64,000 nt of DNA, taken from positions 186,001-250,000 of the forward strand of contig JAKOVD010000032.1 in the NCBI GenBank assembly GCA_029782215.1, read 5' to 3'. The position numbers were made by a program, and so were the translations under genes. Below, in pieces: positions 51,400 through 62,200 of the stretch. This DNA is from Chloroflexota bacterium. Lineage in GTDB: Bacteria > Chloroflexota > Anaerolineae > J102. How positions within the stretch are numbered: the stretch's first letter is position 1; each line of letters opens with the position of its first letter. The notes beneath the pieces were generated by a model. It made no database searches. It had not been told where the DNA came from and saw only the letters and a list, made by a program, of their open reading frames with translations.

Positions 51400-51753
51400 A
51401 TGCGCGGTTTCATTATCCGGCTTCTCGTCAATGCCGCGGCGCTCGCCGTCGCCGCCTACTTCCTGCCAGGCATTGTCTACGGAAGCCCGTTTGACCTGCT
51501 GCTGGTTGCGCTTGTCTTTGGCGTCGTCAACGCCCTGGTCAAGCCGATCGTGACCCTGCTCACCTGCCCCCTCGTGCTGCTCACGCTGGGCCTATTCACC
51601 CTGGTGATCAATGCCCTGATGCTCTTGCTGACCAGCACCATCTCAAGCATGTTCAGACTGAACTTCACAGTGGACGGCTTCGGGACAGCTTTCGTGGGCG
51701 CCCTGATCATCACGATCGTCAGCTTCATCCTCAATGCCTTGATCAAGGACTGA
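51400..51753 (+). CDS. Phage-holin-like (DUF360) four-helix membrane protein
   Basis: 117 aa with four hydrophobic helices (RLLVNAAALAVAAYFLPGI, PFDLLLVALVFGVVNALVKPIV, PLVLLTLGLFTLVINALMLLL, FVGALIITIVSFILNAL). The pattern LVFGVVNALVKPIVTLLTCPLVLLTLGLFTLVINALML is diagnostic for PF04020. Despite the family name it is a chromosomal membrane protein of unknown role. A terminator follows. Confidence 0.88.
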   Translation: MRGFIIRLLVNAAALAVAAYFLPGIVYGSPFDLLLVALVFGVVNALVKPIVTLLTCPLVLLTLGLFTLVINALMLLLTSTISSMFRLNFTVDGFGTAFVGALIITIVSFILNALIKD

Positions 51754-51800
51754 CTGCTCAGAGCGCCGCAGCTCATCCCCGCAACCCAACAGAAAAACAG

Positions 51801-51836
51801 AACCGGCCCCATTTCCCTGGGGCCGGTTTCGTTTTC
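51801..51836 (+). terminator. Bidirectional terminator
   Basis: AACCGGCCCCA / TGGGGCCGGTT (11 bp, 6-base loop) followed by TTCGTTTT on the plus strand; on the minus strand the stem is followed by TCTGTTTTTCTG. It serves both the holin-like gene and the convergent SH3 gene. Confidence 0.85.
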
Positions 51837-51857
51837 CATGTCAATTGAGAAGGGGCA

Positions 51858-52388
51858 TTACCCCCCGCTGGCTTCCAGGAAGTCGCCGGCCACCCAACCT
51901 TGGCCCTTGCTGCCGTCGGCGCCAGTGAACTCGATCTGCCACCAGGTGTAGCTATCGGCCCGCTGCGGCCCACCGATCACTTTCACGACAATACCAGGCG
52001 ACAGGGTTGTCACGGCGTTGAAGCTGGTGCCAGGACCGCCGCGCACGCGCAAGCCACCGCCGGCATTGACTTTGGCCTGCCCCCCCACCCGCAGCACGGT
52101 GGCGCCGGCAGCTACTGTCGGAGTCACCACGATCGTTGGCGCCACGGTCGGCTCGGGGGTTGCCGTCGCCTGCTCAGGCGTAGGCGTGGGAGCAGGCGCC
52201 TCGGTAGGCGTCGCCGTCGGTGGGACCGGCGACGGCGTCGGCACGACCGTTCCACCGCCGAGCGTCGTGGCGAGAAGGTAAAAAAGCCCGCCGGTGATGA
52301 CGATGGCCAGGAACGGGATCAAGAGAGCCGCCCAAGGGGACCGCGGGCGCTTTTGACGGCGACGAACCTGGTAGGTGCGTTGGGTCAT
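51858..52388 (-). CDS. Membrane-anchored SH3-domain protein
   Basis: 176 aa. Basic cytoplasmic start (RRRQKRPR), one transmembrane helix (about 19-43), a Thr/Pro/Ala linker (about 48-92), then a bacterial SH3 domain (about 103-170: GGLRVRGGPGTSFNAVTTLSPGIVVKVIGG, WWQIEF, GWVAGDFL). Such domains bind cell-wall or surface polymers. TTATCCCAA repeats lie about 115 bases upstream of the start. Confidence 0.85.
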   Translation of the reverse strand: MTQRTYQVRRRQKRPRSPWAALLIPFLAIVITGGLFYLLATTLGGGTVVPTPSPVPPTATPTEAPAPTPTPEQATATPEPTVAPTIVVTPTVAAGATVLRVGGQAKVNAGGGLRVRGGPGTSFNAVTTLSPGIVVKVIGGPQRADSYTWWQIEFTGADGSKGQGWVAGDFLEASGG

Positions 52389-52501
52389 TCAGACTCCGGC
52401 AAGAAGATGGGTAGAGGCAAGTATACCATGTTGTGGCCGTGCAGCCGCAAGCCCTGCGGAGTTGGACGAACGATGATGCAGCCTTGGTTTATCCAGACAG
52501 A

Positions 52502-52534
52502 TATCCCAAGTGGATTTGGGATAAAGTTGGGATA
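52502..52534 (-). repeat. Three TTGGGATA half-sites upstream of the SH3 gene
   Basis: TATCCCAA (52502-52509), TTGGGATA (52516-52523) and TTGGGATA (52527-52534): an inverted pair with a 6-base centre plus a direct copy 11 bases on. Could be an operator; the rest of the 182-base gap shows nothing. Confidence 0.5.
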
Positions 52535-52570
52535 ACCGGAACATCACAGGTCTCCGTCGCCGCCCTGGGC

Positions 52571-53968
52571 CTACGACGAGCCACGCCGCTTCAAGACGTA
52601 GTAGGTGCCCTTCTTGTCGCCCACCTTGAGCAGCACGCCCTTGTCGACCAAATCGACCATGTCGAGACGCAGCGTTTCGGCGCTGACATTCGGACACAGC
52701 TCACGATAATCACGATTGGTGATGCGGCCGTACTGCTGGACGTATTGGAGCGCCTGCATCTGGCGCTCGTTCATGCTCTGTTCCCAGTGCTGCGGTCTGG
52801 GACCAGGCTGTCCAACCTCGCGGCCCTTGCGCAGGATCACGGTGAACGCATGCGGCGATGCCTTGAACTCGGGGGGTGGATGCCCTGCCGCCACCATCGC
52901 CTCGATCATCTTGTCGATGCCCAGGCCGAGCTCTTCGATATAGCCCCACTGCAGCAGCCCATTGACGATGCGGGGATTGCGGCTGTAGTGCTCGTCGACG
53001 ATGTTCTGCAGCGTGACGTAGCCGGGCAACCCGCCGGGCGAGGTGATCTCCAGGCGATCGCGGTACATCAACATCTCGATGCGGCGGCCGGGAAGATGAT
53101 AGTCGCGATGGGCGACGGCGTTGACGAGCGCCTCGCGCACGGCGGTCGCCGGATACTCGGTCTCTTCCTCGCGGGTCAGGCCGCGCACCACCGCCTGTTT
53201 GGCCATCTCCTCCCAGACCACCTGCCAGGCCCGCTCGATGATGCGGGCAATGGGGCCCTGGATATCCTCGCGCCGGCCATAGCCGATCTGGCCGGTGTCG
53301 CCACGGCGATCGCTGCCTGCGAACTTGACAAAGGTCAGGCCGCTCTGCGGTAGCTGAAGCTGCGGCTCGCGCCCGAACAAGAGCAGTCCCATGACCGTCG
53401 CCAAGCCATCCGACGTCAACGCCCCAATCTGGCGCAGCAGCGATTCGGAGGAGCCGACGAAGGCGCGAGGCTGCCGCCGCTTGCGGTACTCGGCATACTC
53501 GGCCACCACATCCATATCAAAATCGCCGAGGCCCGCTCCCGGCAGCTCCGTCATCTCGTAAGCGGTAGAAAGGCGGCTGGATGCCAGCACGGTCAGGTCG
53601 GCGCCGCTCTGGACCTGATTTTCAGCCCCACGCCGGGCAAAGACGCGGCCATCCGCCAGGGTGTGGAGGTCGCCGGTGCGGGGAACGGTCAGCACCAGCA
53701 CAGAACCCTGCGGCAGCTCGTAGGGCTCCATCTCCACGCGGACCGGCGGCTTCAGGCTCAGAACCGCGGTCCTGAGCACGTCGCCGACGTCGTCCACCTG
53801 CACCCCCCCGAGCACGCGTCCGGCGGCATCAGCTCCCAGCACGATCTGGCCGCCCTCGCTGTTGGCAAACGCCGCTATCGTTTCGAGAAGGGCGTCCACC
53901 TCCAGGCGGGGAGAGAATTCAAGTTGGAGGCCAGGCTGGCGTTCGAGAAGGTGCGTGAGAGAGGTCAT
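52571..53968 (-). CDS. AlbA_2/RecG-like putative DNA-binding protein
   Basis: 465 aa. N-terminal Schlafen AlbA_2 domain (about 10-130: LQLEFSPRLEVDALLETIAAFANSEGGQIVLG, VFARRGAENQ). The centre and C-terminus have the HATPase-like part of COG2865 proteins (PATAVREALVNAVAHRDYHLPGRRIEMLMYRDRLEITSPGGLPG) and a final winged helix (MQALQYVQQYGRITNRDYREL). Often annotated as ATP-dependent helicase RecG-like, but helicase motifs are absent; a regulator is more likely. The ATG at 53968 is where similarity begins. It follows gyrA by 40 bases. Confidence 0.8.
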   Translation of the reverse strand: MTSLTHLLERQPGLQLEFSPRLEVDALLETIAAFANSEGGQIVLGADAAGRVLGGVQVDDVGDVLRTAVLSLKPPVRVEMEPYELPQGSVLVLTVPRTGDLHTLADGRVFARRGAENQVQSGADLTVLASSRLSTAYEMTELPGAGLGDFDMDVVAEYAEYRKRRQPRAFVGSSESLLRQIGALTSDGLATVMGLLLFGREPQLQLPQSGLTFVKFAGSDRRGDTGQIGYGRREDIQGPIARIIERAWQVVWEEMAKQAVVRGLTREEETEYPATAVREALVNAVAHRDYHLPGRRIEMLMYRDRLEITSPGGLPGYVTLQNIVDEHYSRNPRIVNGLLQWGYIEELGLGIDKMIEAMVAAGHPPPEFKASPHAFTVILRKGREVGQPGPRPQHWEQSMNERQMQALQYVQQYGRITNRDYRELCPNVSAETLRLDMVDLVDKGVLLKVGDKKGTYYVLKRRGSS

Positions 53969-54008
53969 GGCAAACCGGTCGCGCCGCTGGGCGAGCCCAA
54001 AGCGTGGG

Positions 54009-56609
54009 TCAGGAGGTGGGCGCCACGTCCGGCGCTGCCGGCTGCTCGGCAGCGGGCGCGGCCGCCTCTTCATCGCGGTTTTCGACGTCGACCATCCGGG
54101 CGGCGGATACCAGCGCATCACCAGGCTGGAGGCGCACACAGCGCACGCCTCGCGACGGACGGCCCTGAACGCTGATGGCATCGACGCGCACGCGCATCGC
54201 CAGACCATTGACGGTCATGAAGGTCACCTCATCATCTGGGAGGACGCTGCGGGCCACCATGACGGGGCCGGTCTCCTCCAGGCGCGTGTGATCGGTAATC
54301 CAGACGCCCTGGGTATAGCGGCCCTTGGTCGGCAAATCGTCAAGCAGGACGCGCTTTCCCCAACCCTGCTCGGTAACGATGAGCAGCTCCTCATTGCCAC
54401 TTGGATTGACCACTGCCAGCCCCGCCACCCGGTCATCCTCCGTCAGGTCGATGCCCATGACACCGGATGCCGCCCGCCCCATCGGTCGCACGGCGTCTTC
54501 ATGGAAGCGCAGGGCCTTGCCCTGCCTGGTCACAATGATAACGTCCTGGTTGCCCTTGGTGAGCTTCGCCCGCACCAGCTCATCTTCGTCGGGCAGGCCG
54601 AAGGCGATAATGCCAGAAGGACGGACGCGCTCGAACTCACTCAAGGCCATGCGCTTGATGCGCCCACGCCGGGTGCACAGCAAGATATACTGGGACTGAC
54701 CGAAGTCCTCGATGGGAATGAGGGCGGTCACCGTCTCATTGGCCTGCAGGTTGAGGACGTTGTTGATGTGCACACCCTTAGAGGTTCGCCCCCCTTCGGG
54801 CAGATTGTAGACGCGTTCGGAATAGACGCGGCCCAGGTTGGTGAAGAACAGCACGTGGTCGAGCGTGCGGGCAAAGAAGGCCTTCACCACCACATCTTCG
54901 GTCTTCGTTTCCATGCCACGCACGCCCACGCCGCCCCGTCCCTGGGCGCGAAAAACCTGAGCATCGGTGTGCTTGATGTAGTTTCCCTGCGTCAGCGAGA
55001 TGATCACGCCACGCTGGGAGATCAGGTCCTCCTCGCTGAATTCGGTCACGCCCTGCGCTGAAATGGCCGTGCGGCGGGGATCGGCGTAGCGCTCCTTCAG
55101 GGCCAAGGCGTCGTCACGCACTAGACCCAGGATCTTGGCCGGATACTCCAGCAGGTCGCGCAGGTAACGGATGCGCGCCATGACCTCGTTGTACTCGTCT
55201 TCGATCTTCTGCTGCTCAAGCGCTGCCAGGCGGCGGAGCTGCATGTCCAGGATGGCCTGGGCCTGAATCTCGCTCAAGCCGAAGCGCTGCATCAGGGCCT
55301 GGCGGGCGGCATCCACAGTCTCGCTCTGGCGAATGGTGGCGATCACCTCGTCCAGGAACTGCAGGGCAATCCGCAGCCCCTCCAGGATGTGCGCCCGGTG
55401 TTCCGCCTCAGCCAACTCCCAACGTGTGCGGCGCGTAATGACTTCCACGCGATGCTCGATGTACACCTGGAGCATACGCTTGAGGGAGAGGGTGCGCGGC
55501 TCGTTGTTGACCAGGGCCAGATTGATAACGCCAAAGGCAGTCTGCAGGGGCGTGAACTTGAAGAGGCGGTTGAGCTCCTTCTTGGGCGCGGCGCCCTTGC
55601 GCAGCTCGATGACGATGCGCATGCCGTGACGGTCTGATTCGTCGCGCAGGTCAGAGATGTGCTCCAGGCGCCCCTCGTGCACCAGCTCGGCCATGCGTTC
55701 GATGAGCGATGATTTGTTGACCTGATAGGGGATCTCGCGCACGACGATGCGGAAGCGGCCGCCGCGCATCTCCTCGATCTCGGTCTTGGCGCGGACCACG
55801 ATGCGCCCGCGGCCGGTGCCATAGGCCTGCTTGATGCCGTCCATGCCCAGGATGATGCCGCCCGTGGGGAAATCGGGACCCTTGATGAACGCCATCAGGT
55901 CTTCGACGGTAACCTCGTCGCGGTCTTCCCAACGATCCACCAGGTAGACGATGGCATCCACCACTTCGCCCAGGTTGTGCGGCGGCAGATTGGTGGCCAT
56001 ACCCACGGCAATGCCGCTGGCGCCGTTGAGCAGCAGGTTCGGCAGCCGGGCCGGCAGGACCTTGGGCTCAAGCAGGCTGTCATCAAAGTTCGGCGCCCAG
56101 TCTACGGTATCCTTTTCGAGGTCATCGAGCAGTTCACCGGCAATCCGGGCTAGGCGTGCTTCGGTATAGCGCATCGCCGCCGGGCTGTCACCATCGATGG
56201 AGCCGAAGTTGCCCTGGCCGTCCACCAGGGGATAGCGCAGGCTGAAGTCCTGGGCCATGCGCACCATGGCGTCGTAGACGGCCGAATCGCCGTGGGGATG
56301 GTACTTCCCCAGGACCTCGCCGACGATACGAGCGCTCTTCTTGTAAGATCGGTTGTGGTGCAGGCCCATGTCGTGCATGGCATACAGGATGCGGCGATGC
56401 ACCGGCTTGAGCCCATCCCGGGCGTCAGGCAGCGCACGCGCCACGATCACGCTCATGGCGTAGTCCAGGTAGGACACCCGCATCTCATCTTCGATATCGA
56501 CGGGCCGGATGATGCCGACGTTCGTTTTTGCCCACTCGCCGTTGCTATCCTCGTCGCCGGCGCCGTTGTCAACGCTGTGCTCGTCAGGTTCGAAGATCTC
56601 TTCCACCAT
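54009..56609 (-). CDS. gyrA: DNA gyrase subunit A
   Basis: 866 aa. Topoisomerase that introduces negative supercoils with GyrB (not in the window). Catalytic Tyr148 in [10 protein letters not shown]; quinolone region [20 protein letters not shown] has Ser109 and Asp113, the susceptible-type residues. The GyrA box reads QGRGGVGV (about 540), a variant of QRRGGKG, followed by the six-bladed C-terminal propeller. ATG at 56609 is preferred over a TTG six bases upstream. A 30-residue acidic N-terminal extension and an Ala/Pro/Glu tail are additions. Confidence 0.94.
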   Translation of the reverse strand: MVEEIFEPDEHSVDNGAGDEDSNGEWAKTNVGIIRPVDIEDEMRVSYLDYAMSVIVARALPDARDGLKPVHRRILYAMHDMGLHHNRSYKKSARIVGEVLGKYHPHGDSAVYDAMVRMAQDFSLRYPLVDGQGNFGSIDGDSPAAMRYTEARLARIAGELLDDLEKDTVDWAPNFDDSLLEPKVLPARLPNLLLNGASGIAVGMATNLPPHNLGEVVDAIVYLVDRWEDRDEVTVEDLMAFIKGPDFPTGGIILGMDGIKQAYGTGRGRIVVRAKTEIEEMRGGRFRIVVREIPYQVNKSSLIERMAELVHEGRLEHISDLRDESDRHGMRIVIELRKGAAPKKELNRLFKFTPLQTAFGVINLALVNNEPRTLSLKRMLQVYIEHRVEVITRRTRWELAEAEHRAHILEGLRIALQFLDEVIATIRQSETVDAARQALMQRFGLSEIQAQAILDMQLRRLAALEQQKIEDEYNEVMARIRYLRDLLEYPAKILGLVRDDALALKERYADPRRTAISAQGVTEFSEEDLISQRGVIISLTQGNYIKHTDAQVFRAQGRGGVGVRGMETKTEDVVVKAFFARTLDHVLFFTNLGRVYSERVYNLPEGGRTSKGVHINNVLNLQANETVTALIPIEDFGQSQYILLCTRRGRIKRMALSEFERVRPSGIIAFGLPDEDELVRAKLTKGNQDVIIVTRQGKALRFHEDAVRPMGRAASGVMGIDLTEDDRVAGLAVVNPSGNEELLIVTEQGWGKRVLLDDLPTKGRYTQGVWITDHTRLEETGPVMVARSVLPDDEVTFMTVNGLAMRVRVDAISVQGRPSRGVRCVRLQPGDALVSAARMVDVENRDEEAAAPAAEQPAAPDVAPTS

Positions 56610-56649
56610 AAACAATACCTTGCAAATGCCTTGGTTTCTAGCAATGTCG

Positions 56650-56698
56650 CAGGCGCCAAAGCTGCCGGCTCTGGCGCCTGTTCAGGGCTAATATTATA
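56650..56698 (-). promoter_or_regulatory. gyrA promoter and leader hairpin
   Basis: Minus-strand TATAAT (56698-56693) in CGGTATAATATT; expected +1 near 56686. A perfect CAGGCGCCA / TGGCGCCTG stem (56650-56680) lies immediately downstream and leaves about 40 bases to the ATG. The -35 is weak. Confidence 0.6.
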
Positions 56699-56718
56699 CC
56701 GTAACCCCAGGTTTTGTG

Positions 56719-58224
56719 CTATTTCGCGGCGGGTGCGCTTTGTCCTTCTGCCCCTGTTGGCACCAGCTCCACCTCCCACGCAGCACCTGCCTCAAGCGGC
56801 ACCCGGCACCCCTCACCCGCCCGTTTGCCGACCACCCAGAGCACCTTTCCTGTGCTGTCAACGAGCAGCGGCCAGGCGCCGCGCGCCGTCCGCGGCAGCC
56901 TGACTTCGGTCATCAAATCGGTGATCAGTTTGCTGCCGTCGAGTCCAAACGCGTACAGGCGATCGCCTGACCGTCGGGCCCGCACGCGCAGAGGCAAGGG
57001 AATGTCGATGGGGAGCCAGACACGCTGTGGGTCCCCTGCCTCAGCCCAGGGGGCCGCCTCCCCTGGCGCCCATGAGGCCCGCCGCACGACAAGACGCCAC
57101 GACGGCCCAAGGGCCGATGCACAAGGCGGCCACAGCTCATGTTCTTCGTGGATGTGCGGCACATCGCCCGGCGCCTTCCCTTCGTCCACCACGTCCAGCC
57201 AATCGTAGTTGAGCCAGGCCTCAACGCCGGCCACCAGCGAATACGGTCCGCCGCTGGCGCCTGTCTCGACGGCGGCCACCAGGTCCAGAAGGCGCTCGGT
57301 GTGCTCCCAGCTCAGATTGCGCAGCTCAGGGCGCAGCTCGGAGACGGCTCGGCGCAGCAAGGCGCGCTGGTCGCCGCGCCCCAGGTCACGGAAGGCGGTG
57401 AAGGCCAAACGCACGCGGCCGGGTTCACAGCGCGCCAGCGCCGCCCACAGCGGCTCGCGCTGCCTGGCGAGGGTCTCGAAGTCACCCTGCAGAGCCAACG
57501 CCGTATGGCCCAGCGTGCGGTCGAGGTTGGGGTTGATCCGCCGCAGCCAGGGGATCAGCTCATGCCGCAGGCGATTACGGTACAAGGTGGTGTCGGTGTT
57601 GGTGGCGTCGAGGCGGGGGGTCAGCCCCTCTGCCTCCACGTAAGCCAGGATGTCGTGGCGCGAGGTCTCCAGCCAGGGCCGGACGAGCCGCAGACCCCTG
57701 CGGTCAGGACGCTGCTCACGGGGGAGCAGGGGAAGCTGGAGTTCGGCCATCGGGGTCGCCGGTGACATACCGCGCAGGCCGGCCAGACCGCTGCCGCGCA
57801 GGAGATGCATCAACACTGTTTCCGCCTGGTCGTCGGCGTTGTGCCCGACGGCCACCACGGTGGTTCGCAGCCGCCGCGCCGTCCGCGCCAGGAAGGCATA
57901 GCGCAACTGCCGCGCCGCTTCCTCGACGGAAACGCCGGGCCGCGCCGCCAGGGCCGGCACGTCCGCCCGTTCGATCGTGCATCCCCAACCCCAGGCATTG
58001 GCGACCTCGGCCACGAAACGGGCCTCATCGTCCGCCTCTGGACGCAGGCCGTGATGCAGGTAGGCGGCGTGGAGCCACCAGCCGTTCGCAGGCGCCAGCT
58101 TGCCCAGGGCATGGAGAAGGGCCAGGGAATCAGGTCCCCCGCTTACGCCGACCACCACACCGGCGCCGTGAGGGAGGAGACGATGGCGCGCAATGAAGCG
58201 CTGCAAATCCGAAAGCGTGCTCAT
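56719..58224 (-). CDS. tilS: tRNA(Ile)-lysidine synthase
   Basis: 501 aa. Converts C34 of tRNA-Ile(CAU) to lysidine. PP-loop VVGVSGGPDSLALLHAL near residue 25-40, AAYLHHGLRPEAD, GHNADDQAETVLMHLLRGSGLAGLRGM and the RLDATNTDTTLYRNRLRHELIPWL segment. C-terminal TilS domain with RARRSGDRLYAFGLDGSKLITDLM. The ATG at 58224 overlaps the stop of the DUF429 gene, so the two are coupled. Confidence 0.93.
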   Translation of the reverse strand: MSTLSDLQRFIARHRLLPHGAGVVVGVSGGPDSLALLHALGKLAPANGWWLHAAYLHHGLRPEADDEARFVAEVANAWGWGCTIERADVPALAARPGVSVEEAARQLRYAFLARTARRLRTTVVAVGHNADDQAETVLMHLLRGSGLAGLRGMSPATPMAELQLPLLPREQRPDRRGLRLVRPWLETSRHDILAYVEAEGLTPRLDATNTDTTLYRNRLRHELIPWLRRINPNLDRTLGHTALALQGDFETLARQREPLWAALARCEPGRVRLAFTAFRDLGRGDQRALLRRAVSELRPELRNLSWEHTERLLDLVAAVETGASGGPYSLVAGVEAWLNYDWLDVVDEGKAPGDVPHIHEEHELWPPCASALGPSWRLVVRRASWAPGEAAPWAEAGDPQRVWLPIDIPLPLRVRARRSGDRLYAFGLDGSKLITDLMTEVRLPRTARGAWPLLVDSTGKVLWVVGKRAGEGCRVPLEAGAAWEVELVPTGAEGQSAPAAK

Positions 58225-59195
58225 GACCAGACCTGGCCCAGAATCCACCCTTCGACGCGGCGAATCGCCTCGTCCTCAGGCTCGTAATCCGTGCGGCGGT
58301 CGTGCAGCAGCTTGAGCATTCCCAACAGGCCCACCACAGCGTCGAAAGGGTCTTCACCTGCGGGGCTCGTACCGAAGCCGGTCGCGAGCTGCGCCCTCAG
58401 GTTGGGGGCCAGCATCACATCCAGCGCCTCGGCCCGGTCGAGCAGGCCGCCGGCATTCTTTAGCCTGTCGGCTTGCACCCGCTTGCCGGACTTGCCACCT
58501 ACCCGCGAGGGCGTGAAGGCGATGTCCAGTTGACGGTAGAACTCCGCCGGATACGTTTCGGCGACCACAACGCTTCCTGGCCTTAAGAGCGCTTTCAGGT
58601 CGCCGGCGAAGGGCCAGAGGCTTACCACAGGCGGGTCCCTACGCAGCGCGGGCTGCAGGACGTCCCGCCAACCGCTGATGGCCGCCTTGCCCACCTGTTG
58701 GCCGCCCAGCGTCCAGAAGAGGGGGGACGCAGCCCGGCGCTGGCCATGACGCCCCCACTCGCAGCGTCTGCGAAGCTCATCGAACGTCTCCACGCCCAGC
58801 CGCTCCACCAGGTGCTGCTGGCTCGCCCCGCCTGGTCGCTGCGGATAAAAGGGGCGCTGCAGCCCGATCTCATCCGGGGTCGCCGCGACCTGAAAGAATG
58901 GCGCCCACTCGCCGGCGCTCAAACGCGGCAGAAGCGTGAGGAAGTCAGGGTCTTCCACCTGGCGGGCATAGGCCAGGGGCAGCCCGATGGGGAAGTCAAA
59001 TCCCACGAGAACGGCTGCCTCGGGTCCCGCATCCGCGCGCAGCCAACTCAGCAGATCTTGCGGCAGCGGCGCCAGGCAGGCCGCTGCTGCCTCGTAGCGG
59101 CCATCGGCCCGCCTGGAAGCTACCGCCAGCCAACGCTTGCCAGGGGAGATGCTCCAATCGGCATGGACCACAAGCTGTGGCAGATAGAAGTCCAT
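58221..59195 (-). CDS. DUF429 family protein (predicted RNase H-like fold)
   Basis: 324 aa. Residues such as VVHADWSISPGKRWLAVA, LVGFDFPIGLPLAYA, VVAETYPAEFYRQL and EDPFDAVVGLLGMLKLL match the acidic-residue layout of DUF429 proteins, predicted to have an RNase H-like fold. No experimentally known role. The ATG at 59195 (MDFYLPQL) is preferred over one 18 bases upstream. Coupled to tilS. Confidence 0.72.
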   Translation of the reverse strand: MDFYLPQLVVHADWSISPGKRWLAVASRRADGRYEAAAACLAPLPQDLLSWLRADAGPEAAVLVGFDFPIGLPLAYARQVEDPDFLTLLPRLSAGEWAPFFQVAATPDEIGLQRPFYPQRPGGASQQHLVERLGVETFDELRRRCEWGRHGQRRAASPLFWTLGGQQVGKAAISGWRDVLQPALRRDPPVVSLWPFAGDLKALLRPGSVVVAETYPAEFYRQLDIAFTPSRVGGKSGKRVQADRLKNAGGLLDRAEALDVMLAPNLRAQLATGFGTSPAGEDPFDAVVGLLGMLKLLHDRRTDYEPEDEAIRRVEGWILGQVWS

Positions 59196-59264
59196 CAGGG
59201 GTGATTGTAGCACAGCCCCAAATGCAGGGGGTCTGATGTCTTTGTGGCCCCTCGCGGCATTGGC

Positions 59265-59270
59265 TATACT
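59265..59270 (+). promoter_or_regulatory. -10 box of the tandem glycosyltransferase gene, leaderless arrangement
   Basis: TATACT ending six bases before the ATG at 59277, the same spacing as at mutL. No ribosome binding site is visible. Confidence 0.45.
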
Positions 59271-59276
59271 TTGCCA

Positions 59277-62200
59277 ATGTCCGCCGCCAAGCCGAGCACG
59301 TCCCCGCCATCGTCAGGCCATTTGCGAGTACGCGTCGCCGGCATCCTCGTGGCGCTGGCGCTGGCTGTCTGTTCTCAGCAGATCCTGGCCCATTCCACCG
59401 CCAACACCGCGCAAGCGAGACAGCAAATCCTCGGCATCGCCGTGATGATCGTGGCCATGGCGCTCTTTGGTTGGGCAGCGCCTCGTCCCCCTGATCGCGG
59501 GTCGGCAGGGGCGGGTGAGAGGACCCGTTGGTTGGGTAACAGGCCTTGGGCCTATCTGGCTGCGTTGGGCGCCTACGCCTTATCGCTCCTTCTGACCCTT
59601 GCGACCGGCGAGAACGCAGTCGTGCGCTTGCTGTGGGGTGCGGGTCTGGTGCTCTTTGTCATTGCGCATTTTGACGAATGGCGATGGCCACAGTTCAGTC
59701 GTCAGGACGGTTGGGATCTGCTCGTTCTGGCTGGAATCATCGCGGTTGGGTTCATATTGCGCTACTGGCGCCTGGACCAGATCCCCTCATACATCGACGG
59801 TGACGTCGCCTCAGAGGGATTGCAGGCGATCAAGCTTCTGAGCGACCCCAATCCGGCATGGTTCAGCATCGCCTGGTCGAACATCCCGATGTTCGACTTC
59901 GTCATGCAGTCCTGGAGCATGCGCCTCTTTGGCACGGGCTTGTTCGGGCTATCCATGACGGCAGTGGTACAGGGCACGATAACCATCGCAGGTGTCTATT
60001 TTCTCGGACGGGAGGTGTTCGGTCGGCGCGTGGGACTCCTGGCCGCAGCGCTGCTGTCCATCAGCTACACGGCCATCCATTACAGCCGGATCGTCGCCAC
60101 AGCTTCGCCTCTGCCCTTCCTTGTCTTTGCCTTCTTCTTCCTGTTTCGCGGACTCCATCGCCAGCGTAGCCTTTGGTATGCGCTGGCCGGATTGTGCCTC
60201 GGCGTCGGCCTGATGGTTTACTATCCTGTTCGCGTCAGCGTCGTCGTCATCGCGCTCTTGGTGGTATGGCTCCTTATCTGGAACCGCAGAGCGATCCTCA
60301 ATCATATTGGCGAATGGCTCGCGTTCGCTGTAGGCGTCGCGCTGGGATTTGGACCTCTGGTGCTGGCCGTCCTGCGCGATCCGTTCGCTTTCGCCGGGCG
60401 CAGCAACGAGGTGACCTTGCTGAGTCCGGACGTCATGACGCATCTTTTCGAGAAGTACGGGACCAGCTCGGCAGCGCAAGTCTGGATCGAGCAGATCAGG
60501 CGCACGTTCCTCACGTTCTTTCTCTATGGTGACACCAGCCCGCACTTTTCCTTTGAAGGGCCGCTGATCGATGGGTTCACGGTCATTGTGCTGCTGCTCG
60601 GCGTCGGTTACTGTGTGCGTTGGCTGCGCGACCCGCGCTGTTTCACCTTGTTGGCCTGGGTCATCTCCACCCTGTTCCTGGGCAGCATTGTCACCAACGA
60701 CGCGCCTTACTGGACGCACATCGTCGTCTGTCTGCCGGCAGTCATGGTGTTGGCGGCCATTGGCGCCGAACGCGCCTGGACAGGGACCATTGCGGCGATT
60801 CCCAAAGACAGGCAGCCTTTGGCCAATGTTGCTGTAGGCATCCTGGTCACCTTTGCCCTTGTCGCAACCGGCGTACAGAACTGGCAAGTCTATACCAAAT
60901 GGGTCGGTGACAACGCCATCCCGCGCGGGCGCATTGCTCGATACCTGAGCCAACTGCCAACCAACTTTCGCGCTGTCATCGTTTCCGATCCGGTTTCCTG
61001 GGAGGACCGCGATCTGCAGTTCTTTGGTCAGTCTCTGCAAGGCGCCAGTGTCACAAGCGACGCGATCGTCGCCGGTGAACCGGCGGCCACGGACAACCCT
61101 ACGGTCTTCGTCCTGACACCGAACCATAATGACCTGCTCCCTGCCTTGCAGGCTGAATACCCCAACGGTGAGGTGAGGGAGCACAACGACCAGAACAAGG
61201 AGCTCGCCTTCACCACCTTGACGGTGCAACCGGCAAATGACGCACTGCCGCCCGGCCTTCCCGATCCGGGACAGGAAATGCAGAGACATATGCTGATGGG
61301 GTGGATTCTGGCAGCGGTCCTGCTGGTGCCGGCCGCTGCCGCGGGGCTGTACCTGGTCTTGCGGCCTTCCCCCGCGACTGTAACACCAGCCAGCGCCTCC
61401 GTTCTGGAACCGGCGCCCTCCCCAGTCCAATCACAAGCCGCTGAGGCGCAGTTACCGGTCGCGACGCAGACCACCAGTACCGCTGCTCCCCAGGCAAGTT
61501 CTGCTTCCGTCCCTACCGGGGGCGCGATCGAATCCCGGCTGGAAGAGCCGCCCATCAAACAGATAGGACTCACATTGGCAGGGATGCTCGTGGCCATTCT
61601 CATGGCCTACGTGGCTCAGAGCCTGTATGACGGCGAGATCACCGGCCGTGTCGGCGCCGCCCTTGTCGTCGCCTTTGGTCTCAATACCAGTGAGAAAAGT
61701 CTGCTGGTCATGGGCACCGTCCTGTACCTGGTCGCGATGCTGCTGTTTGCCCTGTCAGCGCCGGGACTGCCGCGTTTGGTGGCTCTGTCCGGCTTCGTGC
61801 TGCCAGCACGCGGTAGGCCGGCGCGAACCTATCCGGGCGAACTACCCCCGGATGCCCGCATTCACTGGGGTGGCCGCAAAACGGCAGCGCCCTCCGTCAC
61901 GGTCCCCGTGACCGATCCGGCCCGTCTTCCGAACTATCGACTCCAATCGATACTGCTGGGCGTAGCGGCGGCGCCCTTCCTGCTCTCCATGGTTCTGTTC
62001 TGGCGACGCGGCGAGGATGCCGCCGTCCGCTGGCTCTGGCTGGCAGGATTGGTGCTCTTCCTGGGCGGTCAGGTCATCTGGCCGGCCATCCTGCGAGTTG
62101 CGGGCCCTGAGGGCGAACGTTCGCCGCGATTCCGCTGGGTGCACGTCGTCATCCTGCTGGCTATCCTCGGCGCCGGCTTCTGGCTGCGTTTCAATCACCT

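Noticed and set aside
51400..51753. Holin-like gene considered as a prophage remnant.
   Set aside because: PF04020 proteins are common chromosomal membrane proteins, and no other phage gene is nearby.
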